From NCBI GenBank assembly GCA_023954815.1, contig JAGSHB010000012.1, positions 1 to 64,000 of the forward strand: a stretch of DNA of 64,000 bases. The letters are read 5' to 3'. Positions 49,601 to 57,873 of the stretch are shown here, piece by piece. The position numbers were made by a program, and so were the translations under genes. Origin of the DNA: Myxococcales bacterium. Its GTDB lineage: Bacteria; Myxococcota_A; UBA9042. The notes beneath the pieces were generated by a model. It was not told the origin of the DNA and searched no databases. It saw only the letters and a list, made by a program, of their open reading frames with translations. Position 1 is the stretch's first letter. Each line of letters begins with the position of its first letter.

Positions 49601-51198
49601 GGTTTAAGCGCTACATGGTCGCTGCGCTCTATCTCGAGACGGAAGGCTACATTCAAATGGCCGATGTCGAGACCACGCTGCGCACCGATGTGATCTCGCT
49701 GCCGCGGCAACCCTGGTCCCTCAAGGGTGCGCTGTCGACGATTCGCTACGATATGTACGGCGGCCTATCCAACCCCTTGGGCGGCTCGCCAGTATCCATC
49801 GCAGCGAGGGAAGACGTTCGCCCAGCAGACGCCGACCACTTGGCGTGGTGGCCAAAGAAGGAAGGAAAGCCGCTCAAATCTGACGCTTGGTCCGTGCCCA
49901 CCAACGCCATGGCAACGGACGGCTACACGACGGTCGCCGTCGGAGATCGCGGCTGGATCGGCGTGTGGGGTGGCACCGCATTCACGCAGCAAGCGACACC
50001 GACGCAACACGATCTGTATTCGGTGTGGATGGCGCCGGGCGCCAGTGGGGACGGATGGGCTGGCGGCGAGCGCCAGACCTTGTTGCGCCGAAACAACGTC
50101 ACGGGGTGGCAAGCGTACCCGTCTCCCGTAGCGCAACCACCAGCGGGATCGCCGCCAGATGCCGGAAGAATCAGGGCGATCGCGGGTCGATCAGCGGATG
50201 ATGTGTGGCTGCTGACAGGCCGTAACGAGCTGTACCACTGGGACGGGAAGGCGTGGTCGAGCGCCTTTGCGGGCCCGCTCGCCCCGCCGAAGTCCAAACC
50301 CAATACGTGGGGGGCATGGCAGGAGCTGCCACGCTTGCGCGCGATGCACCACATGGCCGACGGGGCGCTGATCGTCGTCGGAGATGGCGGCTATCTCGTG
50401 CGGGGCTACTTCAAGAACGGCAAGCTGTCCTGGCAACTGATTGCAAGCGGCACGAAACATGCACTCTACGCCGTGTGGGGTATCTCCAGCGCGGACTTCT
50501 GGTTCTGTGGCGATGCCGGCACGCTGCGTCGGTACAGCGGCGGAACCACGACCCCGGTGGATACTGGCACGCTGCTCCCGTTATATGACGTGACCGGCAC
50601 ACCGAACGGCGTTCAGGCGGTCGGCGGCCTCGGCGCCTGGGTAGAAGTGGCGCTGGACGGCAAAGTCACCAACGTGTCGATCGACAAGCTCTCGGTCGAT
50701 CTGATGGCGGTCGCGCCCTTCCCGGGCGGAGTGGTGGCGGCAGGGCAGCCGATGGTGGTGATGGGGCCCTACTTGGAGCTTCCCTACATCGTCCTGCCAA
50801 AAATCAACGGTCCTATGGGCGACAAGCTCAAGTGGACCGCCAAACCTGGCGTGACACCGACCCTGCACCTCGTCCGCATCACCGACTATTCGTACCGCAC
50901 GCTGTGGGAGCTGTACGTCAAAGGCGATGTGACCGAGGTCGACCTGCCCGACTTTGAAAAGCTGGCCGCATTCAACCCCCTGCCCGGCGGCAAGATGCGT
51001 GTGCGACTGTGGCGAATTTACGCGCCCGGCCTGACGATTGATCACTACAATCACAAGCAGCTAAGTGTGTGGAAGTGGGTCAGCTATGCCTACAATTGGG
51101 TGATGACGAGCCAAGTCACCGATCTGTCGGGTACGAAACTGCCGCCTCCTGGGGTGCCGGGTGGTGGCAATCCGCAAAAACTGCCGGCGTTCCCGTAG
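46639..51198 (+). CDS. Giant IPT/TIG-domain surface lipoprotein
   Basis: A 1519-aa lipoprotein. LLLLLGIMSGC gives the lipobox, then an Asp/Ala-rich linker. At least five IPT/TIG domains begin near residues 85, 174, 260, 469 and 564 (for example VSPKAGPHNGGSLVTVTG). Residues ~655-750 are a carboxypeptidase-regulatory-like beta-sandwich. Residues ~785-890 are Cys-rich (PCTTAKECFAGQTCE; CLKDTDCPGDFEC) and resemble disulfide-bonded cell-surface modules. Residues ~1085-1370 look like a beta-propeller (AVGDRGWIGVWGGTA; DVWLLTGRNELYHWDGKAW). A role in adhesion or binding is likely; no enzyme domain was seen. The ATG at 46639 has a weak ribosome site. Confidence 0.8.
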   Translation: MNRPRSNTVHKSMSCRLAVSRLCWLLLLLGIMSGCASPGSEEVARDAGAADAAATDAAGGLDADQPPGGDAVGDQSDGTATPVVSKPLILTVAPETGSSSGLTEVEITGIGLGTAIGVYFDESPGIDLQVLDDYTLRVQSPPRKPGFVDVTVRITDLEGNASEISLPLSFRYLADVQVHSVSPKAGPHNGGSLVTVTGNGFTPTTAFIFGDRLAIDPLVLDEFTASMHTPPGPVGRVAVSAGNADGAATLKNAYEYTGASTLKWVAPATSPIGGGTTLRVHGTALGGTGSAVSIMAPSKTDQNKLKPYNAGILAVAKDGSWLDIKAPAIMSSGAFDLVYTRKGKALTLAKGVTYIGATDPATGKQWNNAVVGLSPASAPVNVAKDVAIVVVGPIARQTNGQVEVRLSSSKVPVLWHDVGTQGPGQQSATIVVRLGPATWTVLPTKASIRVDVGYEDATGVGAFTWLPPIPKIVKVTPSLLSTAGGSPFTVHWGPKAVGFGAVVGVRIGALFATSINPGLPSKHAAMTVSGLAPKGSPGPADVQLILGNGTAIAANAVQFGGGVPKVAAITPGRGAVAGGSLVDLIGSGLSDLDRVFIGDKQVKDLKVIHPGLARFRTPPGKPGPATLMARYTNGNQQTLAQAYIYFDPVAGNYGTWGEPIDRDVNVTVMQSNMGGGRVPDATVVVERGEQVWTGVTDKNGQVVISAPNLTGPVTVSAAKPGYTAASVVKVGVRNVTVRLRKATAPPPSSGTGEPPPGNKPDPFPDGVINGTVSNSAKYTQLPMGDCKTQPAVGGNCKPCTTAKECFAGQTCELLRDPLQGFDLGAGGNAIPGATPVTQTNADPQRYCMSDCLKDTDCPGDFECRAIGLTTGAPLYRCTPRIGFAQTRCETSSPSMWGGNPKPGAGFIANDAGKFSIASRLGDVAVYCRSGYVEKGSGQFIPLMLGVTRGIHVLPGATVNDVKVTLTTPMTRTVRVRLDRIPMGDDVIGFKRYMVAALYLETEGYIQMADVETTLRTDVISLPRQPWSLKGALSTIRYDMYGGLSNPLGGSPVSIAAREDVRPADADHLAWWPKKEGKPLKSDAWSVPTNAMATDGYTTVAVGDRGWIGVWGGTAFTQQATPTQHDLYSVWMAPGASGDGWAGGERQTLLRRNNVTGWQAYPSPVAQPPAGSPPDAGRIRAIAGRSADDVWLLTGRNELYHWDGKAWSSAFAGPLAPPKSKPNTWGAWQELPRLRAMHHMADGALIVVGDGGYLVRGYFKNGKLSWQLIASGTKHALYAVWGISSADFWFCGDAGTLRRYSGGTTTPVDTGTLLPLYDVTGTPNGVQAVGGLGAWVEVALDGKVTNVSIDKLSVDLMAVAPFPGGVVAAGQPMVVMGPYLELPYIVLPKINGPMGDKLKWTAKPGVTPTLHLVRITDYSYRTLWELYVKGDVTEVDLPDFEKLAAFNPLPGGKMRVRLWRIYAPGLTIDHYNHKQLSVWKWVSYAYNWVMTSQVTDLSGTKLPPPGVPGGGNPQKLPAFP

Positions 51199-51253
51199 GA
51201 TCGCGTACCCCAATCCCCTGTGCGGCGGCCTGTACTCGCCCTCTGGACTCCCC

Positions 51254-52690
51254 ATGACCTCGCCCTTGCGCCACCCGTTGGTCTTCTTGCTGAGCTTCGT
51301 CTGGCTTGTCCCCGCCGCGTGTTTCGCAGCGCAGAGCCAGCCAATTCCCCGGAAAAACGGGAGTGTTGCGAAAAAACAGCTGACGGGGAAACGTCCCACG
51401 TCTGAGCAAACAGGAAAGGAGGCGGACGCAACGGAAGGCAAACCCGTCGACTGGCGCGGTCTCGATCGGATGGATGCCGACGGGCGCACCAAACGCAAAG
51501 ACAAGCCGCCGCCCAATCCGGTGCAGCAGCTGGTGCAAAATGCCCCGTACCGGGTCCATGTGGCGACGACGAACGGCAAGAAAGTCACGATTACCGACGC
51601 CTATACCTTGGAGCGGCGGCGAATCTTCGTTGCGGACGCGATCGTGGGCTACGCATTTTCCTGGGATGGTCACTGGCTCTACATCGTCTCAGGGACGGCC
51701 AATCTCCGAACGGTCCACGCGGTGGCGGTCAACACGGCGAAGGCGCGATCCCTGGGGCGCGTCACCCTGCGCAAGGGAGAGCACGTGGTCGAAGTGCTGG
51801 GGCGCGGCAAAGCCGACGGTGTGTCCGTGGCGGTTGTGATCGCCAGAGGGAAGCCGTGGCAGCTGGGTACCGGTTGCAAGAAAGCACGTAGGGTCCGCCG
51901 CGTTCGCTTTGTGCAGCGGCGGGGAAAATTGGTACGCGAGGCGCTCGAAGGGCCCCATGAACGCAAGTTTCCCTATCGATCACGTCGGGTATCGCCCAAC
52001 ACGCGCTACACGGTTGAGCTGGCGGGCACGTTGAACATTCACGGGCGCTTTGGCGGTGGCGGAAAGGTCGAGCGACTCAATAAGAAGGGTCTGCCTGCCA
52101 ACAGCGGCTCGGTGCGCTGGATGCGGGATAGCCGCGGTGTGTTCGTGATTCATCGTCGCAAGGGTGCTTGCCCGCACCTGCGTGGGCTCGCGACCTTTCG
52201 GCAGCCGCTCAGTCAGTACGCGAGCTGGCGCAGGCAGCGCAATTGGGCGGATTGGCGTGTGCCCGGCGATGTGCAGCTCACCCGCGGCGACCTCGCCCAT
52301 CAGGATCTGTCTTGGTCGCCCGATGGGATGCGCTTGGTGGGCGTGACGGCCAAGGGGGTAGTGCTTGTTGAGCCGGTGATTCGGTACGGCAAGCGAGTCG
52401 CGCTCATCGCGCCGCCATCGACGCTTTGGCCAGCTGTGCGCCCTGGTGTGCGAAGTTTGGTCACAGGTGCGAGTGCGCTACGGCATAGCGAGATCTTGTT
52501 GGAGCAGGGCAATCTCACAGCCGCGAAGGAGCGATTGGCGAAGGCCCCCAAGGGGGTCGAACAAGCGCGTCTGCTCAAGCGGCTGGCGAAATTGCAGCGC
52601 GTGCGTCTGCGCCGTTTGCGTGAATTTGGCCTCGCCCGGCCCCCTGCCCCGATCGCGCCGAGCCCCACCCCTGCGACCCGAGCACCCTAA
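51254..52690 (+). CDS. Secreted protein with TolB-like propeller segments
   Basis: A 478-aa protein with a signal peptide ending near AACFAAQ. After a Lys-rich linker, two or three segments fit WD40-like/TolB propeller blades (YAFSWDGHWLYIVSG; DLSWSPDGMRLVGVTAKG). The C-terminus (~residues 395-450) is helical with repeating Leu/Ala and suggests one TPR-like pair, followed by a Pro-rich tail. I do not recognise a complete family. It follows the IPT lipoprotein by 55 bp on the same strand and could act with it at the cell surface. The start at 51254 lacks a clear ribosome site. Confidence 0.6.
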   Translation: MTSPLRHPLVFLLSFVWLVPAACFAAQSQPIPRKNGSVAKKQLTGKRPTSEQTGKEADATEGKPVDWRGLDRMDADGRTKRKDKPPPNPVQQLVQNAPYRVHVATTNGKKVTITDAYTLERRRIFVADAIVGYAFSWDGHWLYIVSGTANLRTVHAVAVNTAKARSLGRVTLRKGEHVVEVLGRGKADGVSVAVVIARGKPWQLGTGCKKARRVRRVRFVQRRGKLVREALEGPHERKFPYRSRRVSPNTRYTVELAGTLNIHGRFGGGGKVERLNKKGLPANSGSVRWMRDSRGVFVIHRRKGACPHLRGLATFRQPLSQYASWRRQRNWADWRVPGDVQLTRGDLAHQDLSWSPDGMRLVGVTAKGVVLVEPVIRYGKRVALIAPPSTLWPAVRPGVRSLVTGASALRHSEILLEQGNLTAAKERLAKAPKGVEQARLLKRLAKLQRVRLRRLREFGLARPPAPIAPSPTPATRAP

Positions 52691-52857
52691 CCCCGAGATT
52701 GCTGCAGCGCCTTGGACGGCAGAAGTTGTGCAACGTCAGATTTGCGGTGCGACTTGCCCGTCGCTTGGTTGACCGAAACCCACCCCTGGGCTAGACCATT
52801 CGCGACGCGAGCCGGGTTCCCGACCGCGAACATGCAGCCCAATTTGGAGGACCACGC

Positions 52858-54168
52858 ATGAGCACGCTAAAGAGCCGTCTAGCCGAAAAAATCCCAGCCT
52901 GGCGCGACGATGTTCGCTTTCTCGCTAAAGAGCACGGCGATGTCGCGCTCGGAGAAGCCACCATTGGCAAGGCCTTGACCGGCATGCGCGGCCTCAAGGG
53001 ACTGGTTTGCGACACGTCATACCTCGATCCGATGGAGGGCATCCGCTTTCGCGGTTACACCATCCCCCAGGCGCGCGCGGCGCTGCCGGCCCCGGCTGAA
53101 GGCTTGGAGGCCTACCCCACAGGGCTGTGGTTTCTCCTGCTGACGGGCGATCTGCCCACCGCCGACGAGGTCAACGAGCTTGAGGCCGATCTCAAGGCCC
53201 GCGCGAACGTGCCCGCCTACGTCTTCTCTGCCCTGGATGCGCTCCCAAGCGACACCCATCCGATGGTGCAGTTCTCGACCGCCATCACCGTGATGAGCAA
53301 CGAGTCCAAGTTCGCCGCCGCCTACCACGATGGTCTCGGCAAGGGCGACTACTGGGAGCCGACCCTCGAAGACGCGCTCGACCTCATCGCTCGTCTGCCC
53401 GTCGTCGCAGCCTACATCTACCGCCGTACCTACAAAGGTGGTGACCGCATCGACGCCAATCCCGATCTGGATTGGGGCGCCAACTTCGCCCACATGATGG
53501 GTATCGACTCGAAAGAGTACGAAAACCTGATGCGCTTGTACTTGCTCATCCACACGGACCACGAAGGCGGCAACGTCAGCGCGCACACGTCGCACGTGGT
53601 GAGCTCGGCCCTGTCGGACGTCTACCTCTCGGTGGCCGCAGGCATCAACGGTCTCGCTGGTCCGCTGCACGGCCTCGCCAACCAGGAGTGCCTCAAGTGG
53701 ATCAACACGCTGATGGACCACTTCGACGGCAACGTGCCGACCGAAGAGCAGGCCCGCAAGTACGCGTGGGATACCCTCAACGCACGCCGCGTCATCCCGG
53801 GCTTCGGTCACGCCGTGCTGCGCAACACCGACCCGCGCTACGTCGCTCAGCGTGAGTTCAGCCTCGCCAAGGGCATGGGCGACCACCCGGTCGTGGCGAC
53901 TGTCCACCGTCTGTTCGACGTGGTGCCCGGCGTGCTCAAAGAGCATGGCAAGGCCAAGAGCCCGTGGCCCAACGTGGACGCCCACTCCGGCGCGCTACAG
54001 GTCTACTACGGCGTGACGGAAGCTGACTTTTACACCGTATTGTTCGGGGTTTCGCGCGCAATGGGCATCACAGCGCAGATCGTCTGGGACCGCGCGATGG
54101 GCATGAGCCTGGAGCGGCCGAAGTCGGTCACCGTGGCGATGCTGAAGGCTGCGGCTGGCGTCGCGTAA
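52858..54168 (+). CDS. gltA: Citrate synthase, mitochondrial (eukaryotic-like) type
   Basis: A 436-aa citrate synthase. Unlike the common bacterial hexameric type II enzyme, its blocks follow the mitochondrial type: DPMEGIRFRGYTIP, IHTDHEGGNVSAHTSHVV (catalytic His), GLAGPLHGLANQECLKW (second His) and PGFGHAVLRNTDPRY (catalytic Asp). It condenses oxaloacetate and acetyl-CoA at the entry of the TCA cycle. Similar eukaryote-like citrate synthases are known in Geobacteraceae and relatives. GGAGG lies 6 nt before the ATG. A terminator follows 36 bp after the stop. No other TCA gene is adjacent. Confidence 0.93.
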   Translation: MSTLKSRLAEKIPAWRDDVRFLAKEHGDVALGEATIGKALTGMRGLKGLVCDTSYLDPMEGIRFRGYTIPQARAALPAPAEGLEAYPTGLWFLLLTGDLPTADEVNELEADLKARANVPAYVFSALDALPSDTHPMVQFSTAITVMSNESKFAAAYHDGLGKGDYWEPTLEDALDLIARLPVVAAYIYRRTYKGGDRIDANPDLDWGANFAHMMGIDSKEYENLMRLYLLIHTDHEGGNVSAHTSHVVSSALSDVYLSVAAGINGLAGPLHGLANQECLKWINTLMDHFDGNVPTEEQARKYAWDTLNARRVIPGFGHAVLRNTDPRYVAQREFSLAKGMGDHPVVATVHRLFDVVPGVLKEHGKAKSPWPNVDAHSGALQVYYGVTEADFYTVLFGVSRAMGITAQIVWDRAMGMSLERPKSVTVAMLKAAAGVA

Positions 54169-54203
54169 CACCGCGAGTGGGTCAACCGCCTACTAGTGAC
54201 ACG

Positions 54204-54248
54204 AACCCGGCTGAGCCTGAGCGCTCGGCCGGGTTTGTCCCTTTTGTA
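54204..54248 (+). terminator. Rho-independent terminator for citrate synthase
   Basis: AACCCGGC (54204-54211) and GCCGGGTT (54228-54235) form a perfect 8-bp stem, with further GAGC/GCTC pairing inside, then TTTGTCCCTTTTG as an interrupted T-run. It lies between the convergent citrate synthase and gamma-glutamyltranspeptidase genes; only the plus strand has the T-run. Confidence 0.75.
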
Positions 54249-54282
54249 GTGACGCTTTGACAGAGGGACCGGCCTGGACAAC

Positions 54283-56157
54283 TCACTTCGCCGCGGCGCT
54301 GCCCTCTGCGCGGCCATCGCTGACAGCTTCGACGCTGGTAATCACGCCCTTATTTCGGACAATGCGCACCGCCTGCACGTCGCACCAGGGCACCTTGGCC
54401 ACGACCTTGTGACCGCGTTTCTCCAGCGCTTTCCGCCACAGGGCCTCGCCCTTGCCCTCTTCGACCCACACCTCGTCTGGGAACGTCTGGTGGTGCATCC
54501 GCGGCGCGTCGATGGCCGCTAGCAGGGGCTGTTTGGCGATCAGGGTACGCCACGCGACTTGAAACACAGCCGTAGGGATCCGCGTACCGCCGGGAGAACC
54601 AACGATGAGGACCGGCTGGTTGTCTTTGAGGAAGATGGTTGGGGTCATCGACGAGACCGGGCGCGCCCCCGGCCGGAAGAGATTGGCGCGGCTGCCCGCG
54701 AGGCCAAAGGCGTTACTCTCCGTCAGCGTGAAAGAGAAATCGTCGAGCTCGTTGTTAAGCCAGACGCCGCTCTTGGCCGCCAAGATACCGCTGCCAAAGA
54801 GCAGGTTCACCGTGTGGGTCGACGCGATCGCCATGCCATTTCGGTCGATGATCGACACGTGACTGGTGTTGTTGTGGCGCTCCAGTTTGCCGATGGAAGT
54901 CTTGGCGCTCGGGGTCGCACGCTTGGGGTCGAAGGTCTTGCTCAGCTTCTTGCGGACGGCGGCGGGATAGACGTCATCGAGCTTTTCAGCCGGCGTCTCC
55001 GTGTCGCCGCTGAAGGCCAGTCGCAGCTGAAACCCACGGCGCATGGTCTCCGCGAGGGCGTGGGCTGTGTCGGCGCTCTCACTGGGGTTGGGCGCAGCCT
55101 TAGGGGCGAACCGGGCCATGAACTCCGCCATGGCGACCAGCTGCGGTCCACCGGCCGACGGCTGAGGCATGGTGAGGACGGACAGACCGAGGGCGGTGCC
55201 GGTCAATGGCTTACGCCACCTAGGCTTGTAGGCCTTCAAGTCGGCCGCACTCACGTGCCCACCAGCTGCCTTCACCGTGGCGACGATATCGGCCGCAACC
55301 TGTCCCTCGTAGAGCCCCTTTGGCCCTTTTCGTGCGATCTTCTCGAGTGTTTTGGCTAAAGCGGGCTGGCGCAGCACGGCCCCCTTTGTCGGCGCCTTGT
55401 CATGGGCGCCGATGACGGCGCGCGCACTCGGCGATAGCACTTCCCAGGTCTGCTGCGCCGCATCGACGAGCACATCGCCCATCACAAAGCCCTTCGCGGC
55501 GACGCGAACAGCGGGTGCCACCAACTCCTTCCACGGGCGCTTGCCCCAACGCTTGTGCACTTCCCACAGCCCCGCGACATAGCCCGGCACTCCGATGGCG
55601 AGCCCGTGACGTTGGGAGCGTTTAGCCACCGCTTTTCCCTTGTCGTCGAGGTATTGCTTGAGCCGCCCATCTGCCGGTGCCTGCTCGCGAAAGTCGACCG
55701 CATGAGGCGCTTTGCCCGTCCCAGGCCACACGATGGCGAAACCTCCGCCACCGATTCCGGTCGATTGGGGGGTGACGACGGTGAGCATGAAGCTCGCGGC
55801 GACCCAGGCATCCACCGCCGTACCGCCTTTGTCGAGCGCAGCCATGGCTGCAGCGGTTGCCAGAGGATGGGCCGTGGCGACCCCTGCGTTTTTGCCCACG
55901 GCCCGGCGCACAACGGCTGGGGTTGGAACAGGTCGCAGGGCGCTGGCGATCGCGGCGCTCACCGTTGCATTGCTGGCCAAGGCGAGCGCCACCGCTGCGG
56001 CCGTGGCAGCGCTGGGCAGCGGTGCTGCCTCTCCCTTCGAAGACGGCTCTGCGCGCTGGACTGCTACGGGCTCTGTGCCTGCCTGAGTTGGCTTCGGCGC
56101 GCCGCGACAGGAAGCCAGGCCCACAATCAGGAGCGGGACAAGAAGGTGGCGTTGCAT
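54283..56157 (-). CDS. ggt: Gamma-glutamyltranspeptidase, lipoprotein form
   Basis: A 624-aa Ntn-hydrolase. LLIVGLASC gives a lipobox (Cys ~18), then a ~60-residue Ala-rich linker. The large-subunit part has GGTAVDAWVAASFMLTVVTPQSTGIGGGG and FREQAPA with substrate-binding Arg. Autocleavage should occur before Thr in NN-TSHVSIIDRNG, where Thr is the nucleophile that the family requires; SGVWLNNELDDFS and GSPGGTRIPTAVFQV follow in the small subunit. It hydrolyses or transfers the gamma-glutamyl group of glutathione and similar peptides, here anchored in the envelope. Convergent with citrate synthase. Confidence 0.92.
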   Translation of the reverse strand: MQRHLLVPLLIVGLASCRGAPKPTQAGTEPVAVQRAEPSSKGEAAPLPSAATAAAVALALASNATVSAAIASALRPVPTPAVVRRAVGKNAGVATAHPLATAAAMAALDKGGTAVDAWVAASFMLTVVTPQSTGIGGGGFAIVWPGTGKAPHAVDFREQAPADGRLKQYLDDKGKAVAKRSQRHGLAIGVPGYVAGLWEVHKRWGKRPWKELVAPAVRVAAKGFVMGDVLVDAAQQTWEVLSPSARAVIGAHDKAPTKGAVLRQPALAKTLEKIARKGPKGLYEGQVAADIVATVKAAGGHVSAADLKAYKPRWRKPLTGTALGLSVLTMPQPSAGGPQLVAMAEFMARFAPKAAPNPSESADTAHALAETMRRGFQLRLAFSGDTETPAEKLDDVYPAAVRKKLSKTFDPKRATPSAKTSIGKLERHNNTSHVSIIDRNGMAIASTHTVNLLFGSGILAAKSGVWLNNELDDFSFTLTESNAFGLAGSRANLFRPGARPVSSMTPTIFLKDNQPVLIVGSPGGTRIPTAVFQVAWRTLIAKQPLLAAIDAPRMHHQTFPDEVWVEEGKGEALWRKALEKRGHKVVAKVPWCDVQAVRIVRNKGVITSVEAVSDGRAEGSAAAK

Positions 56158-56204
56158 GAAAAGCTCCGAAAAACCGGCCTAAAAGCGCACAAGTAGCTGC
56201 GCAC

Positions 56205-57869
56205 TCATGGTGAAGGGCTGGGTGTGGATTTCAACCGATAAAGCCCAACTTTTAGACGCGTCTGTTGCGGCCACCAGGGAAAGTGGACGTCGCCATGGTG
56301 GGCAAGGTCACGCTCGAACACGGGGTCGATGTCGCCGCGCGCCCACGCCCGCGCGCAAGCTGGCTGCACAAAGGCAACAGGCGGCGCGGCATCCACCGGG
56401 CGATGCTGGGCGTAACAACGGACGCCAAGCAAGACCCAGATGGGCGACTCATCGCTCGCCGTGCCGTCCGGCGGCAGCCGCTTGAGAGCGCGAAGGGACA
56501 GCTGAGCTACGGGGCGTTGAAATCGCCAAAGGGGGTAGTGTCGGCTGACCTTATCAGCGCCCGCGTCGTCGTAGTTCAACCAGTGAAGCGTGCCCCGTTT
56601 GCCAGCCAATTTCGCGGCAGCATCCGCCAGGAGACGGTCCTCGAGATCTGCATTTTCCGGCTGATAGAGCCACGGAACCGTAGCGGCAGCGCTGAGCACC
56701 ACAGCGGCGATCACCCACTTGCGCGGAGCGGCGGGCGCCACCCACACAGCAGCAGCGCAGGCCGCCCACAACGCCAGCCAAGGAGCTTGTAGGCGCGCCA
56801 TGGACACCACGACGGGGTCTGCCATGCCGGGGAGGATGGCGAGCAATCCGAGGGTCAGCGTGAACTTGAGGAGGTTGACCTCGGGCGTGGCCTGCCGGCG
56901 AACCCGCCAAGCAGCGAGCAGCCCGACGCCTGTGAGCACCACCGGAAAAACATGTGGCCAGAGCGCCGCGTTCATCCCCGCGAGCATGGGCGGGACCCGC
57001 AGCACGAACCACGGCGACCATCCCGAGGGCAAGTCTCCCCGGCCGCCGCGCATCATCGCGCCAGTCAACAGCCAGACTATCTGCGGAAGCACGCCCCACA
57101 GCAAAGCCACCAACGGCCCCCTCGCTCGGCGGACCGGCGCGGCCGCGGGGCCGAATGGGCTGCGATGGGCATCGTCAGTATCGCCAGCGACCTCATCGGC
57201 TCTCTGCTGAGAAAACCAGCGTGAAAGGGCCCACGGCGTGATGAGAGACACCAACACGAGCGCGGGCCGAGTGTGGCTCGCAGCGATCCAAGGCGCGACC
57301 GCCAACCAAGCGTAGCCATGGCGCCCAGTGGATAGCCAGCGTGCCCAAAGTCCGGAGCCGATGATCCAGGCCGCAAAGGCGACGACCAACGCTGCCTCAC
57401 TGCGATGATGGCGAATCAGAACGGGGAGTAGCGCAAGCGCCCACGCCACTGCGGGCAACACGCGCGGTTTCGGCAGCCAGGCACGCGCCGCCACTGCGAG
57501 CCCTCCGACAGTGAGCACCCCGACCGTGCCGTTGACGACGGCGATCGCCCGCCCAGGAGACAGCCCCGTCAGCAGATGAAATGGGCGCAACAACCCGATG
57601 AGACCGGCGCCATATTTCGGAATGGGCTGGCCGGCGGCAATGCGACCCACCAGATCCCAGCCTGTGAAGACACGCACCCAATCAAATGGGACCACGAAGC
57701 GGATGAGCGCTGCGACGAGCACAGCAGCGAACCACCAGCGCACCTCCCACTTGGGAGTCGATCGCAAGAGCGCTCGCACATCCGGCAATAGCGTCGCAGC
57801 ACCGACGAAGGTGAAGAACCAGGCGATTGCGCAGACGGCGAGCAGCACATCCTCAATGCTGGCCTCCAT
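56205..57869 (-). CDS. Multi-pass membrane protein, possible GT-C-type glycosyltransferase
   Basis: A 554-aa protein with about 10-12 hydrophobic segments and a small C-terminal soluble part (~430-554). The general layout, a first loop with Asp (VPFDWVRVFTGWDL) and a Pro/Arg-rich interior (ASHTRPALVLVS), is like GT-C lipid-sugar-dependent transferases, but no exact family signature was recognised. The soluble tail has LHWLNYDDAGADKVSRHYP and no known motif. It starts 4 bp after the next gene upstream ends, so it is in one operon with the TPR protein. Confidence 0.5.
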   Translation of the reverse strand: MEASIEDVLLAVCAIAWFFTFVGAATLLPDVRALLRSTPKWEVRWWFAAVLVAALIRFVVPFDWVRVFTGWDLVGRIAAGQPIPKYGAGLIGLLRPFHLLTGLSPGRAIAVVNGTVGVLTVGGLAVAARAWLPKPRVLPAVAWALALLPVLIRHHRSEAALVVAFAAWIIGSGLWARWLSTGRHGYAWLAVAPWIAASHTRPALVLVSLITPWALSRWFSQQRADEVAGDTDDAHRSPFGPAAAPVRRARGPLVALLWGVLPQIVWLLTGAMMRGGRGDLPSGWSPWFVLRVPPMLAGMNAALWPHVFPVVLTGVGLLAAWRVRRQATPEVNLLKFTLTLGLLAILPGMADPVVVSMARLQAPWLALWAACAAAVWVAPAAPRKWVIAAVVLSAAATVPWLYQPENADLEDRLLADAAAKLAGKRGTLHWLNYDDAGADKVSRHYPLWRFQRPVAQLSLRALKRLPPDGTASDESPIWVLLGVRCYAQHRPVDAAPPVAFVQPACARAWARGDIDPVFERDLAHHGDVHFPWWPQQTRLKVGLYRLKSTPSPSP

Positions 57870-57873
57870 GCTG

